64,000 nt of DNA from Clostridiales bacterium (lineage in GTDB: Bacteria > Bacillota > Clostridia > Lachnospirales > WQUN01). A model generated the notes under the pieces. The model had not been told where the DNA came from and searched no databases. It saw only the letters and a program-made list of their open reading frames with translations. Made by a program: the position numbers and the translations under genes. Positions 44,221 through 52,383 of the stretch are shown here, one piece after another. Numbering within the stretch: the first letter of the stretch is position 1; every line of letters begins with the position of its first letter. The DNA lies in contig JAITSQ010000014.1 of NCBI GenBank assembly GCA_031287685.1, positions 1 to 64,000 of the forward strand, read 5' to 3'.

Positions 44221-45336
44221 ATGGAAATTTCGACCGAAACTTTGAAACTGACAGCGGAAAAATTCGCGTTTGATGGAGCGGCGGAAAAATTTGAGAGAAT
44301 ATCTGTCGGCAATATCAATGAAACCTATATAGTGACCTGCTCCAGCGGCAGACGCTACATACTCCAGCGCGTGAACAAGGAGGTCTTCGGCGCGGAGGGC
44401 GGCGTTTACGCTATGCTTGAAAACACGGAGCGCGTCATAGCGCACTTAAAAGCGAAAATAACCGCGCGCGGCGGGGAGTCCCGGCGGGAGCGCCTGTCGA
44501 TGGTGCGCACGACCGACGGGAAGCTCCACGCCGAAACGGAGGGCGAGGTTTGGCGCGTATATCATTATATCGAAGGCACCGTTCATTACCAAAGCCCGCC
44601 CGGCTATGAGCACGCTGCGGAAGCGGGGCGGGTTTACGGCGATTTCTTCTCGCTTATGTCCACCTTCCCGATTGAGAGCCTGAAGCCCTCAATCGTCAAC
44701 TGGCACGACACCGAGCATTATTTTTCGGAGCTTAAAGCCGCCGTCAGCGAAGACCCGCTCGGCCGCGCCGTCAGCTGCCAGGACGAAATCCGCCGGATTC
44801 TCAAGCACTCCGGCGACTGCCTTAATTTTTATAAAAAAATCGTGAAACTGCCCAAACGCGTGACCCATGGGGACACAAAGTTTTCAAACCTGCTGTTCGA
44901 CGCCAAAACAGACAAGGCGCTGTGCGTGGCTGACCTGGATACGGTGGGCTTAGGGTACGCGCCTATGGATTTCGGCGACTCCGTGCGGAGCGCCTGCAAC
45001 GCCGAGCCTTACGTCCCCGGCAAGCCCGCGGACACGGCGAAAATCGGCCTTGACGAGCAGGCTTTCGACGCTTTCACGACGGCCTTTCTGACCGAGGCGG
45101 CCTCGGCCCTGTCGGACGAGGAGAAGCAGGCGCTGCCCCAGGCCGTTATAGTCGTCACCTTCGAGCTTGCCGCGCGCTATCTGACCGACTACCTGCGGGG
45201 CGATAAATACTTCAAAATCTCGGAGGAAGCCCAAAACCTCGGCAAAGCGAGGAACCTGACCCATCTTCTGGACGATATGATTTATAAGTCCATCTGGATA
45301 AACTCGGCGGTCAGGCGAATCCTTGGCAAAATTTAG
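44221..45336 (+). CDS. NahK-like sugar 1-kinase (aminoglycoside phosphotransferase fold)
   Basis: 371 residues. VGNINETYIVTCSSGRRYIL, then QRVNKEVFG, forms the N-lobe; RVTHGDTKFSNLLFD holds the catalytic Asp and VADLDTVGLGYAPMDFGDSV the metal-binding Asp. The wording of these motifs is closer to N-acetylhexosamine 1-kinase (NahK) than to antibiotic-modifying enzymes. It would phosphorylate an N-acetylhexosamine or similar sugar at C1, feeding phosphorolysis products or salvage into nucleotide-sugar pools. Exact substrate uncertain. AAGGGAGG lies before the ATG; it stands alone between hisB and amt. Confidence 0.8.
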   Translation: MEISTETLKLTAEKFAFDGAAEKFERISVGNINETYIVTCSSGRRYILQRVNKEVFGAEGGVYAMLENTERVIAHLKAKITARGGESRRERLSMVRTTDGKLHAETEGEVWRVYHYIEGTVHYQSPPGYEHAAEAGRVYGDFFSLMSTFPIESLKPSIVNWHDTEHYFSELKAAVSEDPLGRAVSCQDEIRRILKHSGDCLNFYKKIVKLPKRVTHGDTKFSNLLFDAKTDKALCVADLDTVGLGYAPMDFGDSVRSACNAEPYVPGKPADTAKIGLDEQAFDAFTTAFLTEAASALSDEEKQALPQAVIVVTFELAARYLTDYLRGDKYFKISEEAQNLGKARNLTHLLDDMIYKSIWINSAVRRILGKI

Positions 45337-45360
45337 TTTATTACAAAATCGTTACTTCTC

Positions 45361-45388
45361 TTTACAAATTCTTATATTGTGTTATAAT
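45361..45388 (+). promoter_or_regulatory. Promoter of the Amt-PII gene
   Basis: TTTACA (45361-45366), 16-base spacer, TATAAT (45383-45388). The start of transcription would fall about 12 bases before the leader hairpin. Confidence 0.7.
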
Positions 45389-45406
45389 TTCACCATTGAA
45401 CGTAAG

Positions 45407-45435
45407 GCAAGGGCGCCAAAACGCCCTTGCTTTTT
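45407..45435 (+). terminator. Leader hairpin with terminator form before Amt-PII
   Basis: GCAAGGGCG, hexaloop CCAAAA, CGCCCTTGC, then TTTTT. It lies between promoter and ribosome-binding site, so full-length transcript would need read-through. Nitrogen genes in Clostridia can be controlled by antitermination through hexaloop hairpins; that this one is such a site is inferred. Confidence 0.7.
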
Positions 45436-45477
45436 CGTATTTCCGGCTTTATCAAAATTTTATAACGAGGTGGTTTT

Positions 45478-47223
45478 ATGCAATTTTTGGAAGTAGGTCA
45501 GTTTTCCCCAACGGACACGATTTGGGTGCTCGTGGGGGCCGTGCTCGTGTTTTTTATGCAGGCGGGCTTCGCTATGGTTGAAACGGGCTTCACCCGCGCC
45601 AAAAACGCTGGCAACATAATTATGAAAAACCTTATGGACTTCGCCATAGGGACGCTTATTTTCTGGATTCTGGGCTATGGGCTTATGTTCGGCTCGGACG
45701 CGGCGGGCGGCGACCTCGGCGGGTTTATCGGAGTGCCGGATCTTTTCCTTCGCGGGAACTACGACGGGGTGTTCGGCGCGTTCTCCGGCTCGACGCACCT
45801 TATTTTTCAGACCGTATTCTGCGCCACGGCGGCCACGATTGTTTCCGGGGCAATGGCGGAGCGGACGAAATTCGCTTCCTATTTAATGTACAGTTTCATT
45901 ATCAGCGCGGTTATCTACCCCGTTTCCGGGCACTGGATATGGGGCGGCGGCTGGCTGGCCCAGCTCGGGTTTCACGACTTCGCCGGCTCGACGGCGGTGC
46001 ATATGGTCGGCGGCGTGGCGGCGCTCGTGGGCGCTAAAATCCTCGGGCCTCGTATAGGCAAATACGGCAAGGACGGCAAGCCCCGCGCCATTCTGGGCCA
46101 CAGCGTTACCCTCGGCGCGCTCGGCGTGTTTATCCTCTGGTTCTGCTGGTTCGGCTTCAACGGCGCGTCTACCGTCTGCGCCACCGGGGACGACGCGCTC
46201 CGCTCAATGGGCGATATTTTCGTAACCACGAATATGGCGGCGGCTTCGGCCACCCTGGTCACTCTTATAATCACTTGGGTGCGCTACGGCAAGCCCGACG
46301 TCTCTATGACGCTCAACGGCTCCTTGGCCGGGCTGGTGGCCATTACCGCCGGGTGCGACCTTGTTTCCCCCGCCGGCGCTTTCGCAATCGGCATAATAGC
46401 GGCGTTTGTCGTCGTTTTCGGCATAGAGTTTGTGGATAAGAAGCTTAAAATCGACGACCCTGTCGGCGCTATCGGCGTGCACGCGATGTGCGGCGCTTCG
46501 GGCACTATCCTCACCGGGCTTTTCGCGGTGAACGACGGCCTTTTCTACACCGGCCGCGCGGACTTCCTGGGGATACAGCTTCTGGGCGTGGTTGTGGTAA
46601 TCGCCTGGGTCGCCGTTACTATGATCATCATATTCAACGCGATCAAGGCGACTATGGGTCTGCGCGTTTCCGAGCAAGAGGAAATCGCCGGGCTTGACAT
46701 AGAGGAACACGGGCTTATGTCGGCCTACGCGGACTTTATGCCCGCCGTTTCCGGCTCCTCCTACGGCACGGAAGCCCCGCTGCCCGCGCTCGCGGCAAGC
46801 GATAAAGTTACACGGTCGGAGGCGGTGCCCGTGGTGCACAGGTATGAAAAGCCCGTGGGCAGCGACGTTAAGATCACCAAAATTGAAATCATCACCCGGC
46901 CGAGCAAGCTCGACGATTTGAAAATCGCTATGAATTCCGTCGGCATTTCGGGTATGACTGTTACGAACGTATTGGGGCACGGCCTGCAAAAGGGCAGCGC
47001 GACGTTCTACCGCGGCGTGGAGATGGACGTTATCCTCCTTCCTAAGGTGAAAATGGAAATTGTAGTATCGAAGGTGCCGGTGGAAACGGTCGTGGATAAG
47101 GCGAAGGAAGTCCTCTACACCGGCAAAATCGGCGACGGCAAGATATTCGTGTACGACGTTGAGGACGTGGTGAAGGTGCGTACTGGCGCCAACGGCGTCA
47201 GCGCGCTGCAAGATGAGGACTAA
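45478..47223 (+). CDS. amt: Ammonium transporter fused to a PII signalling domain
   Basis: 581 residues. Residues 1-410 are a full Amt channel of eleven membrane segments, with no signal peptide. The twin histidines are in TAVHMVGGVAALVG and IGVHAMCGASGTIL, and ETGFTRAKNAGNIIMKN and GGGWLAQLGFHDFAGS are typical. After a linker of about 50 residues, 464-565 form a complete PII domain (KITKIEIITRPSKLDDLK, GHGLQKGSATFYRGVE, LLPKVKMEIVV, GKIGDGKIFVYDVEDVVKVR). PII normally blocks Amt as a separate GlnK trimer; fusion gives each subunit its own gate. At the T-loop position of the uridylylated Tyr51 of GlnB/GlnK stands Met516, so that modification is not possible. Promoter, leader hairpin and terminator mark a single-gene unit. 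Confidence 0.95.
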   Translation: MQFLEVGQFSPTDTIWVLVGAVLVFFMQAGFAMVETGFTRAKNAGNIIMKNLMDFAIGTLIFWILGYGLMFGSDAAGGDLGGFIGVPDLFLRGNYDGVFGAFSGSTHLIFQTVFCATAATIVSGAMAERTKFASYLMYSFIISAVIYPVSGHWIWGGGWLAQLGFHDFAGSTAVHMVGGVAALVGAKILGPRIGKYGKDGKPRAILGHSVTLGALGVFILWFCWFGFNGASTVCATGDDALRSMGDIFVTTNMAAASATLVTLIITWVRYGKPDVSMTLNGSLAGLVAITAGCDLVSPAGAFAIGIIAAFVVVFGIEFVDKKLKIDDPVGAIGVHAMCGASGTILTGLFAVNDGLFYTGRADFLGIQLLGVVVVIAWVAVTMIIIFNAIKATMGLRVSEQEEIAGLDIEEHGLMSAYADFMPAVSGSSYGTEAPLPALAASDKVTRSEAVPVVHRYEKPVGSDVKITKIEIITRPSKLDDLKIAMNSVGISGMTVTNVLGHGLQKGSATFYRGVEMDVILLPKVKMEIVVSKVPVETVVDKAKEVLYTGKIGDGKIFVYDVEDVVKVRTGANGVSALQDED

Positions 47224-47232
47224 GATAACGAC

Positions 47233-47267
47233 AGCCCCCCAGATTAAAAAGCTGGGGGGTTGTTTTG
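47233..47267 (+). terminator. Terminator after Amt-PII
   Basis: CCCCCCAG, nine-base loop, CTGGGGGG, followed by TTGTTTTGTTG. Confidence 0.85.
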
Positions 47268-47452
47268 TTGTGAAACCACAGTCGTGATCAATTCCATACG
47301 GATAAACTTAAAAGCCCCGCGATAATGCCGAGCAAGCTCCACAGTCTGCCCGGCTTATCCGTGAATGGGTAAGCGATATAGCCGCGCTGAACCGTTGAAC
47401 GCGTAAATTTTGACGCCGCTGGCGGGCGGGTCCGAAGGACAAAAGAAAGCGA

Positions 47453-47478
47453 ACCCCTGCCGTTTGCGGGGCTGTTGG
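47453..47478 (-). terminator. Possible terminator after ugd
   Basis: Leftward GCCCC, loop GCAAACGGCA, GGGGT, then CGCTTTCTTTT. The stem is short. The rest of 47268-47452 shows no gene. Confidence 0.4.
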
Positions 47479-47479
47479 C

Positions 47480-48724
47480 CTATTTCAAAAAATACCGGCA
47501 GTCCGCCCACCGTTTCCCCGGCCATCGCTCAGAAAGCCCGGCGAACTCCGCCCAAGTAGTGACGACCGCGATCGTGTCGCATTTTTCAATCACCTCTTCG
47601 GCGGTATCGCAATACGTCACGCCGGCGAGCTTATAAACGGCGTCAAAAACGCCGTTCGCCACAGGGTCGTAAGCGAAGAACTCCGAATATCCCCGTTTGA
47701 CCAGCTCCCCGATTATTTTCGCCGCCGGAGAGTCCCGCACGTCATCGGACTCCGGCTTGAACGACAGGCCGAGTACGCCGAGCGGCTTGCCCTTCGGCAG
47801 AATTTTTTGGATTTTTTCCGCGGCGGCGGCGGGCATACCGTCGTTCGCCGCGATTACCTCCCGCAAGATACGCGGCTCAAAGCCGCTCGCCGCCGCCCGC
47901 GCGGCCAGCGCCCTGGTGTCCTTCGGCAGGCAATACCCGCCGTACCCGCAGCCGGGGTAAATATACGTCCGTATGCCGGAACCGCGCAGGCGCTTGTCCT
48001 CGTGCAGAATCCGGAAAGCCGGCCCGACCTCAACCCCGCCGAGCGCGTCCGCCATAAGCGCCATCTCGTTTGACCAGCTGATTAAATTCGCCAGCAGGGT
48101 GTTCGACAGGTATTTTATATACTCTCCGGTGTTTAGCGAGACCAGATGAACCGGCGCGCCGAACGGCTCGTAAAGCTCCCGGAGCAGGGCCGCCGCGCGG
48201 AGGTCCTCCGCGCCGACGACAATTCTGTCCGGCTGCGTGAAATCCTCCCAGCACTTGCCCTCCCGCAGAAACTCCGGGTTATTCGCCACGGCAAAATCCC
48301 CGGCCCAGCCCGACGTATGCGGGATTACCTCCCCGCTGGTCGTGCCCGGAGGCACGGTCGATTTCACCGTAAGCGCGCGGAAGCGCCCGTCGGCCAGAGC
48401 GGGCCGCGCCGCGTCAAGCGCGGAAAAAAGATACGTCAGGTCGGCCCGGCCGTTTTCCCCGCAGGGCGTGCCCACGCAGAAAAAAACCGCGTCGCTCTCC
48501 TCAACCGCGGCGGCGGGGCTGTCCGCCAGGGTAAAAGTCCTCCCCAGGCAGCGCTTCAGCGCGTCGTCAAGCCCCGGCTCAATAAACGGCAGGCGCCCCG
48601 CCGCAATCGTCTCAACACGCTCTTTATCAACGTCGTAACCCCGGACGGCGAAACCCTTGTCGGCAAAACCAAGCGCCGTCGTCAGGCCCACGAAGCCAAG
48701 ACCGAATACCGATACCCCGCGCAT
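47480..48724 (-). CDS. ugd: UDP-glucose 6-dehydrogenase family nucleotide-sugar dehydrogenase
   Basis: 414 residues. The Rossmann start VFGLGFVGLTTALGFADKGF binds NAD, FFCVGTPCGENGRADLTYLF and VKSTVPPGTTSGEV follow the family, NNPEFLREGKCWEDF helps catalysis, and YPGCGYGGYCLPKDT holds the nucleophile Cys. It oxidises UDP-glucose to UDP-glucuronate in two NAD steps. The operon also contains a UDP-glucuronate decarboxylase-like gene, so the two would make UDP-xylose or a relative for the glycosyltransferase between them. UDP-ManNAc dehydrogenase is a less likely alternative. Confidence 0.88.
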   Translation of the reverse strand: MRGVSVFGLGFVGLTTALGFADKGFAVRGYDVDKERVETIAAGRLPFIEPGLDDALKRCLGRTFTLADSPAAAVEESDAVFFCVGTPCGENGRADLTYLFSALDAARPALADGRFRALTVKSTVPPGTTSGEVIPHTSGWAGDFAVANNPEFLREGKCWEDFTQPDRIVVGAEDLRAAALLRELYEPFGAPVHLVSLNTGEYIKYLSNTLLANLISWSNEMALMADALGGVEVGPAFRILHEDKRLRGSGIRTYIYPGCGYGGYCLPKDTRALAARAAASGFEPRILREVIAANDGMPAAAAEKIQKILPKGKPLGVLGLSFKPESDDVRDSPAAKIIGELVKRGYSEFFAYDPVANGVFDAVYKLAGVTYCDTAEEVIEKCDTIAVVTTWAEFAGLSERWPGKRWADCRYFLK

Positions 48725-48735
48725 AAATTCCCTCC

Positions 48736-50088
48736 TTAAATTTCCACTGTCCGCCCATAGTCCGACGCGATTTTATTTAAGGCCGCGCGCACCTGTTCCG
48801 TCAGCGCGCCGGACTCTTTGGCGAACGCCGCCCAATACTCCAAATCCGGATTCACGTCCTCCTCCGCCCAGTTCGTAAGCTCCGCCCGTTTCCCGTCCGG
48901 CCAAAGGCGCGTAAACCCGGCAAAGTCAAAGCTCCCCGAAACTCCGCGCAAAGCGGACGCCCGGACGTTAAACAGCGCCGCCCGCCCCCCGAAAGGATAA
49001 ACCACGCCCGGATTAAGCACATAATTATAAATATCCTCAAGAACCGCGCTTCGCGGCTCCTCCCCGGCATACGCGAGGACCCAGTCGCTCCCCGCTCCGG
49101 CGAGAAGCCCCGCCAAGTCAAAGGGTTCGGCGGTTTGCAGCTTCTTCAACTCTCGCGGAAAAAGCGACTTGTTCTCCGCCGAGATGCGCTCCATGTAGGA
49201 GTCTATATACCAGTTTTTCTTATCCTGCAGATTCGTTTCGCTCAGCTTGTCGTCTCCCAGCAGGGCTACGCGGCCCTGCCGGAGCTTGGGGCTGCCGGCC
49301 TTTTCAAGCATTTCGTAAAGGGTGGGCGAAACGTCGTCTATCTCCTCCGACGAAAGCCGGCCTTTTGTCCGCAAAGCCGCGCCGCAAAGCTCACACCATT
49401 TCAGCTGCTCGCCGAACTCCTCCGGCTCCCGCTTCCACCAACCCGGCTCCACAGGCCAGCCGCCCGGACCGTCGAACAGCATATCCAGCGCTCCCGCCAC
49501 CTCGCAGAAAAACGCGCCTTTGGGAGTCGCCGTCGCGCTCCACATATTCTGGATCCAGCACGCGTCGCGCAGAGGCAGCCACTCCTCGTCCGTTATGCCC
49601 AGGTCTTTTCTGCTGACAAGCAGCGGCTGGTGCATCGCGTTGTTTTTATGGTCGTTTATGAGTTGGTAAGGGAACGCGTCTTGTATAGTTTCAAAGTACT
49701 CATAGTACTTTTGCCCCCCCCCCCCCCAAAAACCTGGGCCATGACGGGTATTCATACTTTCGTGCCAAAAGTAATTTTTATCCCACATATAGCGGATAAA
49801 ATTCCTGACCGGCCAGCGCGCGGGGTTGTGTTTATACGTCGGCGGGTGTTTTTCGGCGATATACCGGGCGAAAACCTCAAACTTCGGGTGCAGCGTCGGC
49901 TCTCCCCCCATAACGCCAATGGTCCTGGGGAACCCCTCGAGAGAATCCACCGCTTTTTTGAACGCGTCCTCCTCCATAAAAAACGGCTTTTTATGGTTCC
50001 CGCAGAACCTCGTGCAGTTTGAACACGCGTGAATACAAGCGTTTGTTATGTCAATCTGAATAATACGCATTTCCTTAGGTGAGCGCAT
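48736..50088 (-). CDS. Radical SAM protein of a surface-sugar cluster, with a 14-G tract
   Basis: 450 residues. IDITNACIHACSNCTRFCGN gives the CxxxCxxC iron-sulphur site (Cys18, 22, 25); GVMGGEPTLHPKFEVFARYI binds S-adenosylmethionine. A later pair, WCELCG, could bind a further cluster. The C-terminal 150 residues are not recognised. The reaction is unknown; in this setting it could modify a sugar. At residues 120-125 (FWGGGGQ) the codons contain fourteen consecutive G. Gain or loss of one base would shift the frame, so expression may vary between cells. It is placed between GT2 and ugd in one operon. Confidence 0.85.
   Translation of the reverse strand: MRSPKEMRIIQIDITNACIHACSNCTRFCGNHKKPFFMEEDAFKKAVDSLEGFPRTIGVMGGEPTLHPKFEVFARYIAEKHPPTYKHNPARWPVRNFIRYMWDKNYFWHESMNTRHGPGFWGGGGQKYYEYFETIQDAFPYQLINDHKNNAMHQPLLVSRKDLGITDEEWLPLRDACWIQNMWSATATPKGAFFCEVAGALDMLFDGPGGWPVEPGWWKREPEEFGEQLKWCELCGAALRTKGRLSSEEIDDVSPTLYEMLEKAGSPKLRQGRVALLGDDKLSETNLQDKKNWYIDSYMERISAENKSLFPRELKKLQTAEPFDLAGLLAGAGSDWVLAYAGEEPRSAVLEDIYNYVLNPGVVYPFGGRAALFNVRASALRGVSGSFDFAGFTRLWPDGKRAELTNWAEEDVNPDLEYWAAFAKESGALTEQVRAALNKIASDYGRTVEI
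49714..49727. repeat. 14-bp homopolymer (C on plus strand, G on coding strand)
   Basis: A run of fourteen identical bases inside the radical SAM gene. The present length keeps the frame open. Such runs slip at high rates during replication and are the usual basis of phase variation. Confidence 0.9.
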
Positions 50089-50094
50089 ACGCTC

Positions 50095-51018
50095 TCAGCT
50101 CCCTTTACTCTTCAAATATTCCTTCATATATTCAAGCTGCCTCTCGCAGCCCTCTAAGCTATTCTCAATAATATTCTGACACATATTCTTCATAAAAGCA
50201 AGCGTCGCTTCATCAATATCCTTGGAAATTTCTGGAATTCTGTCCCGGAGATACTCCGCCCGCGACAGGTACATCGCGATATATTCGTCAAGCAGCTCCG
50301 GCGTCAGCTTCTTGGTCTGGGTAAACGCCGTCATATTCGACTCGTGCCTGCGGAAATAATACAGCGGCCTGTTCCACACAGCCACTCTGCGCGCCCGCTC
50401 AAACGCCTTGTAAACGACGTGTATATCGTCCACAAGCACGTTTCCGGGGAAAGTCAGCCCGTCCCACAAAACGCGGCGGAACAGCTTGCCCGGCGGCGCG
50501 ACGTTGTAGAGCCGGCGCTTCAACAGCTCCCGCAGGGCGTCGGCCCTGCCGAAGACGCTCCGCTCGCCCCCCGCGTACTTCGGCTCCGTCCTGCCGCCGA
50601 AATCAAACATACTCCCCGCGACGCTTATGTCCGCGCCCTCCTCCCGCGCCAGCTCCGTCAGAAACCGAAGCAGCTCAGGCTCGCACCGGTCGTCGTCGTC
50701 AACGAACGCGATATACTCCCCGGAAGCGGCGGCCAGGCCCGCGTTCCGCCCGAAGGAGGCCCCGGCGTTCTCCCGGATTGAGAGCGGCTTAACCCGCCCG
50801 TCCGAAGCGGCGTAAGCCGCGCACAGGCCCGCCGTGCCGTCCGTCGAGCCGTTGTCAACAAGTATAAGCTCATAGTCCTTAAAAGTCTGCGCGCGAAGGC
50901 AGTCAAGCATACCAGGCAGGTATCCCTCCCGGTTGTAAGTCACCAGTATTACGCTGATAAATGGGGTCAATCCGACACGCCGCCTCTCCTTAACAGCTTT
51001 CCGTTTTTGCCTAAGCAA
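50095..51018 (-). CDS. GT2 family glycosyltransferase
   Basis: 307 residues from a TTG at 51018; a TTG at 50970 (LTPFISVILVTYNREGYLPG) would match the usual family start better, with AAGGAG 15 bases before it, so the true start is open. ILVDNGSTDGTAGLCAAYAA, GASFGRNAGLAAASGEYIAF and VDDDDRCEP make up the GT-A active site. The C-terminal part (RPLYYFRRHESNMTAF) fits surface-glycan transferases. It lies between uxs and the radical SAM gene and would be a natural user of UDP-xylose or UDP-glucuronate made by its neighbours. Confidence 0.9.
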   Translation of the reverse strand: MLRQKRKAVKERRRVGLTPFISVILVTYNREGYLPGMLDCLRAQTFKDYELILVDNGSTDGTAGLCAAYAASDGRVKPLSIRENAGASFGRNAGLAAASGEYIAFVDDDDRCEPELLRFLTELAREEGADISVAGSMFDFGGRTEPKYAGGERSVFGRADALRELLKRRLYNVAPPGKLFRRVLWDGLTFPGNVLVDDIHVVYKAFERARRVAVWNRPLYYFRRHESNMTAFTQTKKLTPELLDEYIAMYLSRAEYLRDRIPEISKDIDEATLAFMKNMCQNIIENSLEGCERQLEYMKEYLKSKGS

Positions 51019-51032
51019 AACGCGGAACCGCT

Positions 51033-52103
51033 CTATTTTCCGAATTTTAAGAACCTTAAATACCTCTCTACGCCCCGCTCGACCCCAACCTCCGGCTTAT
51101 ACCCCAGCTCGGCGCGGATATGGCTCAAGTCCGGCCGGCGGCGCTTCGGGTTGTCCGTGTTATAATGCTTGTCCGCGTGCTCCTCGAAGATTATTTCTCC
51201 GGAATAGCCGAAAAGCGCCCGCCCCGCGGATTTATAGATTTCCGCAAGCTCCCGAATGGTCATCTCCTCCGAGTCGCCGCCTATGTTGAAAATATCGTAC
51301 TTCCCGCGCAGCGCGCATTTCAGGGCGGCCGCCGTCGCGTCCGAAACATAACAGAAAGTCCGCGTGGCGTTTCCGTCGCTGTATATCCTAATCGGCTCGC
51401 CGCCGAGGACATTCAGCGCGAAATCCGCCGGCGCGCGCTTGTCGTTCGTCCGCAGGCCCGGCCCGAAAGTGTTGAACAGCCTGATTACCGTCACGGGGAA
51501 GCCGTATTGGTGATGGAAAACATAACTGAGCGTCTCCGCGAAGCGCTTTGACTCGTCATAACAGGCGCGCGGCCCGGAGGTGTTGACATTGCCCCAGTAG
51601 CTTTCCGGCGTCGGAACCATCGCGGGGTCCGGGTCGCCGTAGACCTCGCTCGTGGAGTAAAACAGCAGGTTAAATATCCCCCGCTCCTTATAAAAATCAA
51701 GCAGCCGGCGAAGCCCCCACGCGTCCGCGTCCATAGTCTCGACGGGGTTTTGCCGGTAGTACACCGGCGAAGCCAGAGACGCCATATGAAAAATCAAATC
51801 CGCATCCCCGGCGAAGGATAAATCCTCCTTCGTAACGTCGCCCTCACGCACAAAAAACAGCGGAACCCTCTCGATGTCATTTACCCAGTCCGGCCTGCCG
51901 AAAATATAGTTATCAAGCGCGTATACCCGCTTTACCCCAAGCTCCGCGCCGTATCGCGCGAAAAACGCCGTCAGCATAAACCCTAAGGAGCCGGCGAAAC
52001 CAGTTATGAGCACAGTCCGTCCCCGCAGGGCCGCCCGCTCTCCTTCCGAAAGAGCGCCGAGCACCCGGCTCAAATCCTCCGACAGAATCTCGTTTTTATC
52101 CAA
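51033..52103 (-). CDS. uxs: UDP-glucuronate decarboxylase-like NAD-dependent epimerase/dehydratase
   Basis: 356 residues, extended SDR family. VLITGFAGSLGFMLTAFFAR is the NAD-binding glycine motif. YSTSEVYGDPDPAMVP, then YWGNVNTSGPRACYDESKRF, carries the catalytic Tyr and Lys (YDESK), and VIRLFNTFGPGL follows. The stretch YWGNVN..GPR.CYDE is characteristic of UDP-xylose synthase. It would convert UDP-glucuronate to UDP-xylose. The start is TTG with AAGGAAG upstream; a good promoter lies at 52185-52213. First gene of the uxs-GT2-radical SAM-ugd operon. Confidence 0.85.
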   Translation of the reverse strand: MDKNEILSEDLSRVLGALSEGERAALRGRTVLITGFAGSLGFMLTAFFARYGAELGVKRVYALDNYIFGRPDWVNDIERVPLFFVREGDVTKEDLSFAGDADLIFHMASLASPVYYRQNPVETMDADAWGLRRLLDFYKERGIFNLLFYSTSEVYGDPDPAMVPTPESYWGNVNTSGPRACYDESKRFAETLSYVFHHQYGFPVTVIRLFNTFGPGLRTNDKRAPADFALNVLGGEPIRIYSDGNATRTFCYVSDATAAALKCALRGKYDIFNIGGDSEEMTIRELAEIYKSAGRALFGYSGEIIFEEHADKHYNTDNPKRRRPDLSHIRAELGYKPEVGVERGVERYLRFLKFGK

Positions 52104-52184
52104 AATCAGCCACTTCCTTAAAAATATAGATTCGTATCAGAATTCCTCCCGCAAAATACAAAACGCGGGTTTTCCCTCACGTAA

Positions 52185-52213
52185 ATTATATAACTTACAA
52201 ACTATAAATGCAA
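52185..52213 (-). promoter_or_regulatory. Promoter of the uxs operon
   Basis: Leftward TTGCAT (52213-52208), 17-base spacer, TATAAT (52190-52185), about 80 bases before the uxs start. Confidence 0.75.
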
Positions 52214-52270
52214 CGATTTTTTTGAAACTTGCGGAATTTTATTTTTTCGGGGCTTTTTACAATATAAGCA

Positions 52271-52299
52271 TTGACACAGCCTTGTTTTTGCAATAAAAT
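52271..52299 (+). promoter_or_regulatory. Promoter of the sugar ABC transporter operon
   Basis: TTGACA (52271-52276), 17-base spacer, TAAAAT (52294-52299), about 80 bases before the lipoprotein start. Confidence 0.8.
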
Positions 52300-52383
52300 T
52301 AACTTACGGCAATTCTGGATTTTACAGGCTTTTTGCCTGTGGCTTCAAGCGCCGAAAAACTTATTTTATGGAGGCTTATTTTG

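Noticed and set aside
46204-47211. Minus-strand open frame of 335 codons
   Set aside because: Opposite the Amt-PII gene, His/Asp-rich in the way antisense frames are; no support.
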